NCBI RefSeq assembly: GCF_004135735.1
Contig: NZ_CP012670.1
Location: forward strand, 3,803,501 to 3,867,500
DNA length: 64,000 bases
Direction: 5' to 3'
Origin: Sorangium cellulosum
Lineage (GTDB): Bacteria; Myxococcota_A; Polyangia; Polyangiales; Polyangiaceae
The stretch's first letter is position 1; each line of letters begins with the position of its first letter. Both the position numbers and the translations under genes were made by a program. A model generated the notes under the pieces. That model had not been told where the DNA came from. It saw only the letters and a list, made by a program, of their open reading frames with translations, and made no database searches. Of this stretch, positions 1-8,613 are shown piece after piece.

Positions 1-222
1 GCACTCCAGCGCCGAGCCTCTCGCAATCGCGTAGAACCGGCGCGCATCTCGCGCCGGCTTTCCGCTGCCCTCCGCAATGTTCAGCGGAACGGAGAGCGCC
101 GCTCGACGGAGCTGATCCGCGAGCTCGCCCTGCCCGCGAGGGGGGCGCGCTGCCAGCGGAGCGCTGTAAGCGAGGAAGGAGATGGCGCAGCGATAGACGT
201 CAAGGCGCTGGAATCCGAACAT
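1..222 (-). CDS. Four-helix bundle protein (S23/TIGR02436-like), C-terminus off the window
   Basis: Reading the minus strand from the ATG at 220-222 gives 74 codons that stay open to the window edge. The translation begins MFGFQRLDVYRCAISFLAYS and contains ALSVPLNIAEGSGKPARDARR, the signature of the 23S-rRNA-intervening-sequence / four-helix-bundle family (about 120 aa when complete). The family is known as a small oligomeric helical bundle of uncertain cellular role, abundant in myxobacteria and other large genomes. The C-terminal helix lies outside the window. Upstream of the start sits the hexanucleotide tract at 310-520. The family call rests on the NIAEGSGK motif read by eye; no function is inferred. 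Confidence 0.75.
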   Translation of the reverse strand, partial: MFGFQRLDVYRCAISFLAYSAPLAARPPRGQGELADQLRRAALSVPLNIAEGSGKPARDARRFYAIARGSALEC

Positions 223-309
223 GGGAGGGAGGTCGACGCGATTCGGGGCTGGGTTGCGCGGGGCGGAATGGAGGCAGCGACGAGGGGGGGACCAAGGGTT
301 CGGGAGAAC

Positions 310-520
<211 letters not shown>

Positions 521-589
521 TGTCGTGAGGGACGGCTCGGACGTGCTCCGCGAGGCGGAGGGGAGCCTCGCGAGCGCGGAGCGCGTCGT

Positions 590-985
590 GCCGAGGGCGA
601 CGCCGGGCGGCGTGACCCCGCTGAACGGCGTCGTCGAGCTCACGACGATCGACGCGAGCGCCTCCCCGCACGCCCCGTCGCTGTAGACCGAGGCCATGAT
701 GGTGCACGACGCGCCCTCCGGCTCCCCACAGCCGCACGGCGAGCAGCCGCGCGTGTCGTCGATGCCGCCGTGGAAGACGTGCTTGGCCAGGTACGGCTCG
801 CCGCACGTCACGTCGCCCTCGTGGAAGATGCACGTCAGGAAGCCGCCGGGCGGCAGGACCCCGGGCTGGTCCGGCGACGGCATGCAGGTGCTCCGGTCCC
901 CCGGGCGCTCGGTGTAGGCGCCGGGCAGGCAGGCGAGCGCCCGGGTCCGCCAGGGATCGAGGAGCGCCGGCACCGGCGGCTCGTC
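590..985 (-). pseudogene. Fragment of the lipoprotein gene at 3980-5140 (both ends missing)
   Basis: This stretch is nearly identical to part of the intact lipoprotein gene further right (about 4095-4490). It encodes the same Cys-rich segment, including LTCIFHEGDVTCGEPYL and GCSPCGCGEPEGASC, with a few substitutions. Homology stops abruptly near 985, where the parent continues toward its signal peptide, and near 590, before the parent's final 30 or so residues. It therefore has neither signal sequence nor native C-terminus. The frame stays open only by running into the GC-rich repeat. I read it as a non-functional duplicate fragment. Confidence 0.8.
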
Positions 986-1036
986 AGCCAGCCTGAGCGA
1001 TAGCAGCAAGGTGAGCGGCGTCCCTGGCGCGACCGA

Positions 1037-1831
1037 TCAGAGCTGCCCATACTCACGAATCCGGTCGCGCTTTTCTCCCTTGTCGGACTCCAGATCGACG
1101 ACGAGCCCGAGGCGCGATTCGACGTAGGCCGCCCAGAAGACCCCATGCTTCGGAGCTCTGGTCCAAGCATTCATCTCTGCTATCGACAATAGTCCATCGA
1201 TGCTTCGATCGAAGATCTCTATGTCCCTGAATCGTAATCCGCACGTGAAGCCGAGCTGGACGTTGAGATTGCGGGAATAGACGTCTCCGCCGAGGAACAG
1301 ATCGACGTGTCTGGTGCGGACGAGGGTCCCCTGCGGCCTCAAGGTCGTGGTGAACATGGGAAGAACGGCTCCGATCAATCGGTAGAGTTGAAAGCTCGTG
1401 GCCGCGCTCGCCCGGAACGGTCCGGCTTCGAACGTGGCATGGATCCCCAGTTTCTTGTCTTCTATCGTCGACATGTTCTCCTTGCCCACGCCGATGCCGA
1501 TGAAGTACCCAATGCTGAGCTCCTGGGTGGGGCTCGCGGTCTGTCCGAAGCTCACCATGACTGTATGGACGGCCCCCGGAGCCGTTCCGCCGCCATACGT
1601 GGCTCCTAGTGTCGCAAGATGGGGGAGCTTCGTCTGGACAATGCCGTTGATGTGGAGGCCGTCCCAGTGGAATCTCTCTGGGGGCCGTTGCTCTTGCGCT
1701 GATGCCAGAGCGACAAAGGAGAACACTCCAAGCCCCGACAGCGCGCGCAACAATGGCTGCCATGGCGTGCTCGAGCGGCGGGCCCATGGCTCCCGCGAGA
1801 TGAGCGGCGGCGTGAAATCTGTTCGCGTCAT
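1037..1831 (-). CDS. Exported protein of unknown function, possible outer-membrane type
   Basis: The 264-aa product starts MTRTDFTPP and has an Arg-containing n-region followed by a hydrophobic stretch ending in ALASAQEQ. This fits a signal peptide cleaved around residue 50. The mature part has alternating hydrophobic/polar segments with many Gly and aromatic residues (for example LSIGYFIGIGVGKEN and LFLGGDVYSRNLNVQLGF), which looks like a small beta-barrel or periplasmic beta protein. The chosen ATG at 1829-1831 overlaps the stop of the upstream gene by four bases (ATGA), so the two are probably co-translated. An in-frame start further upstream would intrude deeper into that gene. No family is recognised. 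Confidence 0.65.
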   Translation of the reverse strand: MTRTDFTPPLISREPWARRSSTPWQPLLRALSGLGVFSFVALASAQEQRPPERFHWDGLHINGIVQTKLPHLATLGATYGGGTAPGAVHTVMVSFGQTASPTQELSIGYFIGIGVGKENMSTIEDKKLGIHATFEAGPFRASAATSFQLYRLIGAVLPMFTTTLRPQGTLVRTRHVDLFLGGDVYSRNLNVQLGFTCGLRFRDIEIFDRSIDGLLSIAEMNAWTRAPKHGVFWAAYVESRLGLVVDLESDKGEKRDRIREYGQL

Positions 1832-2469
1832 TCGGCCTGCATGCGGTCTATGCACGCTGGGTTCTGCACCAGCTCATCGATGTCGACGTCGCCGTAGTGG
1901 CTCTTGAACATGTAAGCGCTTTCCATCGCGTTGATGCCGCGACGATCGCTCGCAACATCCGGCTGCGACGCGTCCTCGATAGAGCTTATGATATTTGAAC
2001 AGTCTGAGTATTGGTCTCGGGCCAGATCTCGAATACTTAGCACGGTTTCGCAGTCGATTGTGCCGCTGCTGAGTATTGCCTTGTATGCGCCGAACGATCC
2101 CATGAAGCTCCTGCAGCTCACCGATAGGGTCTCCAGCTCGATCGCTTGCGATTCGAACCTGCATTGCTCCGAGAGCTCCAGCTTGGGTGAGTGTGTGCGT
2201 TTGTCTTCGTCGGTTTGGGGATGTCCCCCTCTCTTCTGAGGATGGCGATCGCGACGCTGGAGAGTCTCCTCACAGCTGGCCAAACGTCTCCTGGTGACGC
2301 TCAGATTCGACTGAAGATCGGAATCATCCTTGCTGGCGGCGTCCTGGCGCGACTCCGGCTGTTTGTTGCTCTCTGCAGAGACCTTTCCTAGATTGTATGC
2401 CGCTGCCAGCGCCGCGACCGCGATGGCCCCAAATCCAATCCATGTTGTCGGCTTTGGTGATGTTCCCAT
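1828..2469 (-). CDS. Membrane-anchored hypothetical protein, tandem paralogue 1
   Basis: The 213-aa product begins with a short basic N-terminus and one hydrophobic segment (WIGFGAIAVAALAAAYNLG, residues about 10-30). A charged, coiled-coil-like Gln/Lys/Arg-rich region follows, and then a domain with conserved Cys residues and the ending CIDRMQAE. It is clearly paralogous to the next gene upstream (2587-3231): the same N-terminal anchor, SCEETLQR/RCEETLQR, TIDCE and the DELVQNPACI / NDLVKNPECI tail are shared. It is probably anchored in the inner membrane with the C-terminal domain outside. It overlaps the downstream exported-protein gene by ATGA. Function unknown. Confidence 0.65.
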   Translation of the reverse strand: MGTSPKPTTWIGFGAIAVAALAAAYNLGKVSAESNKQPESRQDAASKDDSDLQSNLSVTRRRLASCEETLQRRDRHPQKRGGHPQTDEDKRTHSPKLELSEQCRFESQAIELETLSVSCRSFMGSFGAYKAILSSGTIDCETVLSIRDLARDQYSDCSNIISSIEDASQPDVASDRRGINAMESAYMFKSHYGDVDIDELVQNPACIDRMQAE

Positions 2470-2586
2470 GCGTCGAGCGTTACGGGTTGAAGTCCTGGTG
2501 CGTGCGTGGGAATGCCGACCTTGGTCTGTCCGACCAGCAGGGCGAGTGATCCCGCGATATGAACGCCGGCGTGAAATGGGGTTGAC

Positions 2587-3231
2587 TCATTCGGTCCGCA
2601 TGCGGGCTATGCACTCTGGGTTTTTTACCAGATCATTGATGTTTTCAAGGTCGCCATATTTGTTCCTGGTTGCATAGGCGTCTTCCACCGCGGCAATGGC
2701 AAGCGGGTCGCTCGTGGCGTCCCGGTAGGTGGTGCCCTCGCTGTTCCTTATGATGGCGGCACAGAAGGCGGATTGTATTTGGGCCGTACTTAGGATGTCC
2801 AATACGATTTCGCAGTCGATCGTGCTGCTGCCCAGTATGGTTTTATACGCATCGAAATGTCTCCTGAGGCTCCCGCAGCTCGCAGATAGCATATGCAGCT
2901 CCTTCACCTGCGATGCGATAATGCATTGCTTTGGAAGCGCTGGCTCGGGTGGAGGTGTGGGGTTGTCTTCGTTGGTGTGGGGCTTTTCTTCTCTCTTCTG
3001 AGGATGCTGGTCATGACGCTGGAGGGTCTCTTCGCATCTGGCCAACCTCTTCTGTGCGGCGCTCAGAGCTGACCGAAGATCGGGATCGTCCTTGCTGGCG
3101 GCGTTCTGGTGCCGTTGAGGACGGCTGCCGCTCTCCGCGGAGGTTCTTCCCAGGTTGTATGCCACCGCCAAGGCGGTGACCGCGGTGAACCCCAATCCAA
3201 TCCATGCTGTCGGCTTCGGCGATGTTTTCAT
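2587..3231 (-). CDS. Membrane-anchored hypothetical protein, tandem paralogue 2
   Basis: The 214-aa product starts MKTSPKPTAWIGLGF (ATG at 3229-3231). It shares its layout with the neighbour at 1828-2469: a single N-terminal transmembrane segment, a Lys/Gln/Pro-rich charged linker, and a C-terminal domain with spaced Cys residues ending NPECIARMRTE. I prefer the internal ATG over an in-frame start about 200 bases upstream because the MxTSPKPTxWIG start matches the paralogue exactly. The two copies have diverged considerably, so the duplication is not recent. Function is unknown. Base composition in 1.0-3.7 kb is visibly less GC-rich than in the rest of the window. Confidence 0.65.
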   Translation of the reverse strand: MKTSPKPTAWIGLGFTAVTALAVAYNLGRTSAESGSRPQRHQNAASKDDPDLRSALSAAQKRLARCEETLQRHDQHPQKREEKPHTNEDNPTPPPEPALPKQCIIASQVKELHMLSASCGSLRRHFDAYKTILGSSTIDCEIVLDILSTAQIQSAFCAAIIRNSEGTTYRDATSDPLAIAAVEDAYATRNKYGDLENINDLVKNPECIARMRTE

Positions 3232-3316
3232 GTATTGAACGTTGCGGGGTGGCAGCAATGATTGTTGTTTGAGGGCGATTTGGTATGGCGGGGATGGGTC
3301 TCTAGGGTGATGTGAG

Positions 3317-3667
3317 CTAGTGGTAGCAGGGGTCCTTCTTGGTCGGCTTTGTTCCAATGTCTTGAGGGAAGATGGTTGGCTTGATGCCGCTGACGGGCTG
3401 CAGTAGTTCGCGCCATTGGTGGCATGTCTTCGCATTTATCGTGTTTACGAATTGTTCCTGTAGCGTTGTTGTTCTCGTGCGGCCGATTAGCTGAGGGGAT
3501 GTGTCTTCTGGTGTGCACAGTGCTTGGCACGTGGGGGATGGATCCATGCACGTCGGTGTTGGCATTTCGTCGAAGATCGTGCATCCGGCTTGGGATAGCA
3601 CCGTCGCGGAAATGATCTGGGCGAGGTTGGGACGGATGGTCCTTGAGCGACGACGTGCTGCGGTCAT
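3317..3667 (-). CDS. Small Cys-rich hypothetical protein, possibly exported
   Basis: This 116-aa reading frame has an Arg-rich N-terminus (MTAARRRSRTIRPN), a short weakly hydrophobic stretch ending SATVLSQAGC and six Cys residues in total. The SQAGC segment could be a degenerate lipobox, but the hydrophobic core is short. It lies 85 bp upstream of the tandem paralogues on the same strand and shares their lower GC, so it may be the first gene of that set. No homologue is recognised and the coding call is tentative. Confidence 0.4.
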   Translation of the reverse strand: MTAARRRSRTIRPNLAQIISATVLSQAGCTIFDEMPTPTCMDPSPTCQALCTPEDTSPQLIGRTRTTTLQEQFVNTINAKTCHQWRELLQPVSGIKPTIFPQDIGTKPTKKDPCYH

Positions 3668-3979
3668 GGGCGCTTGCTCCGAGGGGCATCTGGAGGTGGC
3701 TCGCGTTTGCCTCGAACCGGAGCCAGGTGGATACAGGAAAGGCTGTCAGCCCTCGATGAATCCGTGTGCTTGGTCGCGGCCAGACGTCGCGAGCGAGCGC
3801 GTCGAGCTCGCCAAGGCACGCGCGCGATGTCCAGGACGTCGCGAGCAATCGATGACTGGCGGTGCCGCTCGCAGGCGTCCTGATCGCGGCCCTCCGCAAG
3901 GAGGAGCGCGGAGAGCTCGCGGATCAGGTGGAGTTGCTGCCGAGCGCGGGGCGAGGATCGCCTGCGCTTCTCGCGGACC
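3668..3979. other. Intergenic stretch without a convincing gene
   Basis: This 312-bp gap lies between the small Cys-rich gene and the lipoprotein gene. Short open frames exist on both strands, but none has a plausible start, a hydrophobic signal or a recognisable motif. No repeat, hairpin with T-run or clear promoter was seen. Confidence 0.4.
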
Positions 3980-5140
3980 CTAGGCCAGGCAGCAGAACGT
4001 CGACGGCTCGGCCGGCACCATCTCGCCGATCGACTCACCGCCGCTCGGAGCGCAGCCGCCGGGATCCACGGCCACGACCTCCGCCGACTTGCTGCCGAGG
4101 GCGACGCCGGGCGGCGTGACCCCGCAGAACGGCGTCGTCGAGCTCACGACGATCGACGCGAGCGCCTCCCCGCACGCCCCGTCGTTGTAGACCGAGGCCA
4201 TGATGGTGCACGACGCGCCCTCCGGCTCCCCGCAGCCGCACGGCGAGCAGCCGCGCGTGTCGTCGATGCCGCCGTGGAAGACGTGCTTGACCAGGTAGGG
4301 CTCGCCGCACGTCACGTCGCCCTCGTGGAAGATGCACGTCAGGAAGCCGCCGGGCGGCGGGACCCCGGGCTGGCCCGGCGACGGCATGCAGGTGCTCCGG
4401 TCGCCCGGGCACTCGGTGTAGGCGCCGGGCAGGCAGGCGAGCGCCCGGGTCCGCCAGGGATCGAGGAACGCCGGCACCGGCGGCTCGTCCACCCGCGGCG
4501 TGCATGCGCCGGCCACCGTCACGGTCGGGGCCTCGATGGAGAGCGACTGGACGCACGGCTGCCCCCCGCAGTCCTGGTCCGCGGGGATCGCGTTCGCGGC
4601 GGTGCAGGCGCCGTCCCAGGCCTCGGGCGCGGCGAAGGTCGTCGCGAGGGTGCCGGGGGCATCGCCGGGGCACATCGCCGCGTGCGCCGACCAGCCCAGC
4701 GGGAGCTGGCACGAGGCCGTGGCCGCGTCGGGCGGGTCGCACAGGCAGGTCGCGCAGGCGAGCGGCTCCGGCACGAGGTCGGCGAACCCCTCGTAGCCGA
4801 CGTTCGGCGCGGCGGCGGGGCAGTCGGGCGCCTGGTCCGGCGGGCCGTACCAGAGCAGCGCCGGGCCGAACCAGCCGAGCGGCGCCGGCGGGACACAGTC
4901 GCCGGCGCAGGCGCGCTCGTCGCCGCCGCCGCCCGCTCCGCCGGCACCTCCGGTGGCGCCTTCCCCGCCTTCCCCACCACCACCGCCTTCCCCGCCACCC
5001 CCATCCCCCGTGCCTGCCTCGGGATAAGGGCACGCCGGGGAGCCATATTCGCTCGGTTGACAGGGACCGTAAATGGTCGGATCTCCGGCGCAGCCGACCA
5101 GCAAGAGGAGACCCATGAGCAGAGATGAGCTGTTTCGCAT
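3980..5140 (-). CDS. Cys-rich surface lipoprotein with Gly-rich linker
   Basis: The 386-aa product begins MRNSSSLLMGLLLLVGCAGD, a lipoprotein signal with an LVGC lipobox, so it should be lipid-anchored after cleavage before the Cys. A low-complexity Gly/Glu linker of about 40 residues follows. The large C-terminal part is rich in paired Cys and Pro (ACPYPEA, PLACATCLCDPP, GCSPCGCGEPEG), typical of myxobacterial extracellular lipoproteins. The ATG at 5138-5140 was chosen because only this start gives the signal peptide directly; longer in-frame starts bury it. A truncated copy of its C-terminal half lies at 590-985. No enzymatic motif is visible. Confidence 0.75.
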   Translation of the reverse strand: MRNSSSLLMGLLLLVGCAGDPTIYGPCQPSEYGSPACPYPEAGTGDGGGGEGGGGGEGGEGATGGAGGAGGGGDERACAGDCVPPAPLGWFGPALLWYGPPDQAPDCPAAAPNVGYEGFADLVPEPLACATCLCDPPDAATASCQLPLGWSAHAAMCPGDAPGTLATTFAAPEAWDGACTAANAIPADQDCGGQPCVQSLSIEAPTVTVAGACTPRVDEPPVPAFLDPWRTRALACLPGAYTECPGDRSTCMPSPGQPGVPPPGGFLTCIFHEGDVTCGEPYLVKHVFHGGIDDTRGCSPCGCGEPEGASCTIMASVYNDGACGEALASIVVSSTTPFCGVTPPGVALGSKSAEVVAVDPGGCAPSGGESIGEMVPAEPSTFCCLA

Positions 5141-5279
5141 GCCGCGCAGGTTATCCGGCGCCGCTCGATGTGCACAACAGGCAATTCCCTTCATACGGCA
5201 AGGCGCGCTTCCCATTCCGAAGTCCTTTCTCCAATCGTCACCAGATGCTCGCGGCAGAGTGTTCTTTTCCATGTGAAAT

Positions 5280-6494
5280 TCAGTACGTGGCCGTAATGCC
5301 CAACCCGAGGGCTGCGCCGAGCGGCGAGGTCGTCCAGTAGAGTGGCGCTGGTCTTGCGGTCTCGTGCGCCACGCGCCTGAGCACCGCATCGTCCACGATC
5401 CATGTCGCCTCGGCGTACCCGTGCGCAGACCACCTGCGGGACAAGGGCCACTCCGCACCGAGCCGCGCTCCGAAGCCGAGGAGCGCGTCGCTGCGCGGGC
5501 TCATGGTCCACGGGGCGCGAGGGGTGAACCGGACAGCCCCGATCGCGGCGAGCCCACATCCGAACAGCATGGGGTGGCGATAGCAGGCCACGCTCGCCGC
5601 CGTGAACGCCGAGGCGCCTACCATCGAGCCCTCCACCTCCTGGGTCAAGGAACCGAGCCCCCGCCCCTCCAGCGCGATCGACCAGTCGGACCAGCGAGCG
5701 CCCACGGCGAGCGTCATCCCGGCTGCGGCCCCGGGCGTGAGCCCGAGTCCGAGGATCGCTCCGAGGCCCGCTTCGAGCCGCAGCCGCTCCGGCGAGGTCG
5801 GCGCCTCCGCCGGCCCGGCGGGCGCCTGCGGCTGCTCGGCCGGCCGGGACGGCGTCGGCGCCGCGCGCTGCGCCGACGGCGGCGGCGCGGGCGCCCCGGG
5901 AGGCTTGGACTCCGGCGAGGGGTCGGCGCCCGGCACGGGCTCGGATCTCGGCGAGGGCGAGGGCACCGGCGGCGGCGAGCGCTCAGGCGGCGGCGAGGGC
6001 ACAGGCGGCGGCGAGCGCTCGGGCGGCGCGGGAGCCCGCTCCGGCGCGCCCAGGAGCTGCGCCACCACGGCGAGGGCCACGCCGGAGAGCAGCTCCTCGC
6101 AGCCGCTCCGCGTGCTGAACCCCTCGGCCCAGTGGGTCTCTCCCTGGGCGTCACGCAGCGCCATCGAGGCCGTGTGCTCCGGCCCCTCCCGGGCGATGCG
6201 GACCGTGAGCGCCCGCGGCGCGTCGTCCTGGAACGGGTCGGCGCCGAGCCCGCGCGCGACCTCCGCGCGCAGGGACGTCTCGTCGGGGCAGCCCTCGGCG
6301 CCGGGGCCTCGCACCACCTCGAGGCGCATCCCGGCCCGGGGCGGCTCCGGCGCGGCGTGCGCCTCCACGCTGCAAAGCAGGATCACGGCCGCCGCGGCGG
6401 CGGCGTGTGCCGGGCGTCCCGCGCCCGTTCGCGATCGGGCGGCGCGCCGCGCCGGGGGTGCGCCGGGTTCCTGTCTGGCCCTGGATCGGCTCAT
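5280..6494 (-). CDS. Exported proline-rich protein with C-terminal barrel-like domain, sigma-factor partner
   Basis: The 404-aa product has an Arg-rich n-region, then the hydrophobic AAAAAAVILLCSVEAHA ending in a signal-peptidase site near residue 48. The mature N-terminal domain (about 50-150) is followed by a Pro/Ser/Glu linker with repeated PPPVPS and SPPPERS units. A Gly/Ala-rich domain of about 180 residues ends LGAALGLGITATY, like an outer-membrane barrel with a terminal aromatic. The ATG overlaps the stop of the ECF sigma gene by four bases, so the two form a translationally coupled pair. Such sigma-plus-exported-protein pairs are common in myxobacteria. A role in envelope sensing is inference. 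Confidence 0.65.
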   Translation of the reverse strand: MSRSRARQEPGAPPARRAARSRTGAGRPAHAAAAAAVILLCSVEAHAAPEPPRAGMRLEVVRGPGAEGCPDETSLRAEVARGLGADPFQDDAPRALTVRIAREGPEHTASMALRDAQGETHWAEGFSTRSGCEELLSGVALAVVAQLLGAPERAPAPPERSPPPVPSPPPERSPPPVPSPSPRSEPVPGADPSPESKPPGAPAPPPSAQRAAPTPSRPAEQPQAPAGPAEAPTSPERLRLEAGLGAILGLGLTPGAAAGMTLAVGARWSDWSIALEGRGLGSLTQEVEGSMVGASAFTAASVACYRHPMLFGCGLAAIGAVRFTPRAPWTMSPRSDALLGFGARLGAEWPLSRRWSAHGYAEATWIVDDAVLRRVAHETARPAPLYWTTSPLGAALGLGITATY

Positions 6495-7852
6495 CGCGAC
6501 GGCGCTCCTTCCGACGCGCGCTGCGCCGGTCCCGACGCGCGCTGCGCCGGAGGGGTGAGGCGCGTCCGGGCGACCGTACGGAGCTGCTCTCGTATGGACT
6601 TCAGCCGGCCCGCGGGGAAGCGGGCCGCGTGCGCGGCGAGCTGCCGGAGCGCCGCGGCGGCGTCCCCGGCGGAGAGGCGCTCCCGCGCCGCGTCGAGCAG
6701 CCGCAGCTCCTCGGCGAAGGTGTCGTCCCGCTGGCCGGCCGGCGGCGCCGCCCGCGGAGCGGCAGGGCACGGGCGGCGGAGCGCCTCGGTCGTCGGAGCG
6801 ACGGGCGCCGGCTCCATCGTCCGCTGCGGCGGGGTCGATGCAGCGCAGGCGCTGCGCGCGGGCAGCAGCTCGGGCAGCAGCGGCCCGAAGCGGCGAGCCC
6901 AGACGGCCGGCGGCGGCGCGAGCGCGAGCATCACGGCGACGGCTCCGGCGACGCCCGCCGCGGCCGACCCGAGGGCGAGGCCGATCGGGCCAGGCCTCCG
7001 CCGCGCGGTCGCGGTCGCAAGCGCGGTCGGCGGGCGGGCCGGCGGCGCGGGCGGGACAGGCGGCGCGGGCGGGACAGGCGGCGCGGGCGGGACAGGCGGC
7101 GCGGGCGCTGGAGGCGGGGAGGCTGCCGGCGTCGAGGGGCTCTCGCCGTCGTCGTGCGCCAGGAAGCCGGACGAAAGCGGGAAGAGGAGCCAGCTCGCGC
7201 GCAGCGCCTGCCGCTGCTCCGGGCGCAGCCGCGCGACGGCGGCGCGGTAGTCCTCGCGGGCGAGGCGCAGGCGAGTGCAGGCGGTGTTGTAGTTGATACC
7301 GAGCGCGCGCGCGATCTCGACGATCGGCACCTCGTAGGCCTCGTGCAGGACGAGGAGGATCCGCCGCTCGGGGGCGAGCGTGCCGAGCACCTCGATCGCG
7401 AGCTCCAGCCGCTCGCGCGCCGCGATGCGCTCCTCGCTGCTCGGCGCGAGATCGACGGGCTGGCCGTGGGGCGCGGGGTGCAGGCCGTTCGGGACCTCGC
7501 GGCGGCGGTAGGCGCGGTTCAGGTGATGGCTGACCTTCCGCCAGGCGATGCCGAACACCCATCGCGCCTCCGCGCTGCGGTGCTGGCAGCGGAGTTCCCG
7601 GTGCGGCGGAGGGCCGGCGGAGACGGCCTCGTGCGGCGGCGGCGTCCAGGCGGAGGCGGGGTAGGTGGGATCGAACCGATCCAGGCTCTCGTAGGCCGCG
7701 AGCAGGATCTCCTGGACCAGGTCGTCGAGGTCGGGCTCGGCGACTCCCAGGAGCCGGAGTGCGCCGGGGAGGACGCTCACGGCCGCTGCGTGAACGGAGG
7801 TCCAGGTACGGTGGCGGGAGGTGTCCTCGGTGGGAGGAAAAGGATCGCTCAT
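6491..7852 (-). CDS. ECF sigma factor with C-terminal membrane-spanning extension
   Basis: Starting at MSDPFPPTEDTSRHR, the 453-aa product has sigma70 region 2 (DLDDLVQEILLAAYESLDRFDP, about residues 40-65; FGIAWRKVSHHLNRAYRRRE, about 105-125). It also has region 4 with a helix-turn-helix (LAPERRILLVLHEAYEVPIVEIARALGINYNTA, about 165-200). Between the two parts of region 2 lies an unusual insert of roughly 28 residues, Pro/His-rich (TPPPHEAVSAG...). After region 4 come a Pro/Ala linker, one transmembrane segment (LALGSAAAGVAGAVAVMLALA) and a C-terminal helical domain of about 100 residues. This looks like a membrane-tethered sigma factor with its sensing domain fused. Its stop overlaps the start of the next gene. 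Confidence 0.8.
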   Translation of the reverse strand: MSDPFPPTEDTSRHRTWTSVHAAAVSVLPGALRLLGVAEPDLDDLVQEILLAAYESLDRFDPTYPASAWTPPPHEAVSAGPPPHRELRCQHRSAEARWVFGIAWRKVSHHLNRAYRRREVPNGLHPAPHGQPVDLAPSSEERIAARERLELAIEVLGTLAPERRILLVLHEAYEVPIVEIARALGINYNTACTRLRLAREDYRAAVARLRPEQRQALRASWLLFPLSSGFLAHDDGESPSTPAASPPPAPAPPVPPAPPVPPAPPVPPAPPARPPTALATATARRRPGPIGLALGSAAAGVAGAVAVMLALAPPPAVWARRFGPLLPELLPARSACAASTPPQRTMEPAPVAPTTEALRRPCPAAPRAAPPAGQRDDTFAEELRLLDAARERLSAGDAAAALRQLAAHAARFPAGRLKSIREQLRTVARTRLTPPAQRASGPAQRASEGAPSR

Positions 7853-7984
7853 GACCAAAATTGCGCGGAGCTCTCCGGGGCCGTTTGTGAAACGCACCGC
7901 CCGGTGCAGGGGGACGAGGGCGCTCCAGCGCGGGTACGGGTACGGACCGGTGGTCCCGCAGGCAGCTCGATGCTCGCCATCTGG

Positions 7985-8490
7985 GCCGGGAGCGGGGAGC
8001 CTCCGCCGGCTCGGAACCGGTCTGGGAGAGGCAGCCGGGAGCCTCTGCCGGACCGGAGACGGTCTGGGAGAGGCAGCCGGGAGCCTCTGCCGGCTCGGAG
8101 ACGGTCTGGGAGAGGCTCCCGGGAACCTCCGCCGGCTCGGAGACGGTCTGGGAGAGGCTCCCGGGAACCTCCGCCGGCTCGGAGACGGTCTGGGAGAGGC
8201 TCCCGGGAACCTCCGCCGGCTCGGAGACGGTCTGGGAGAGGCTCCCGGGAACCTCCGCCGGCTCGGAGACGGTCTGGGAGAGGCTCCCGGGAGCCTCTGC
8301 CGGCTCGGAGACGGTCTGGGAGAGGCAGCCGGGAGCCTCTGCCGGCTCGGAGACGGTCTGGGAGAGGCAGCCGGGAGCCTCTGCCGGCTCGGAGACGGTC
8401 TGGGAGAGGCAGCCGGGAGCCTCTGCCGGCTCGGAGACGGTCTGGGAGAGGCAGCCGGGAGCCTCTGCCGGCTCGGAGACGGTCGCCGGC
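7985..8490. repeat. 42-bp tandem repeat, about 12 units
   Basis: The 42-bp unit GAGCCTCYGCCGGCTCGGAG followed by ACGGTCTGGGAGAGGCWSCC GG is repeated head to tail about 12 times with few substitutions. In one minus-strand frame each unit reads TVSEPAEAPGCLSQ or a one- to two-residue variant. Because 42 is a multiple of three, all frames free of stops stay open, so the open frames are not evidence of coding. The array sits 130 bp upstream of the ECF sigma start. Units fall into two sub-types (CAGCCGG and CTCCCGG), and the CTCCCGG type is clustered in the middle, which suggests expansion by slippage or recombination. Confidence 0.9.
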
Positions 8491-8613
8491 ATCTCCTTAC
8501 TCGTTCCTCGCGGATAGCACGGCGCATGCCGGTACCACCATGCGCTCACGGCCCGGTCAGCATCCGGCATGGATCCCGCAAGCCACCCGGCGGCGCCGGC
8601 GGGAGCTGGCATG

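Noticed and set aside
7985..8490. CRISPR array
   Set aside because: The 42-bp units are contiguous, with no unique spacers, and there are no cas genes nearby.
5280..8612. One 1110-codon frame on the minus strand covering the sigma factor, its partner and the 42-bp repeats
   Set aside because: Its first part is the repeat array and its middle is a shadow of the sigma gene. Only the last 404 codons form a real gene, with its own start that overlaps the sigma stop.
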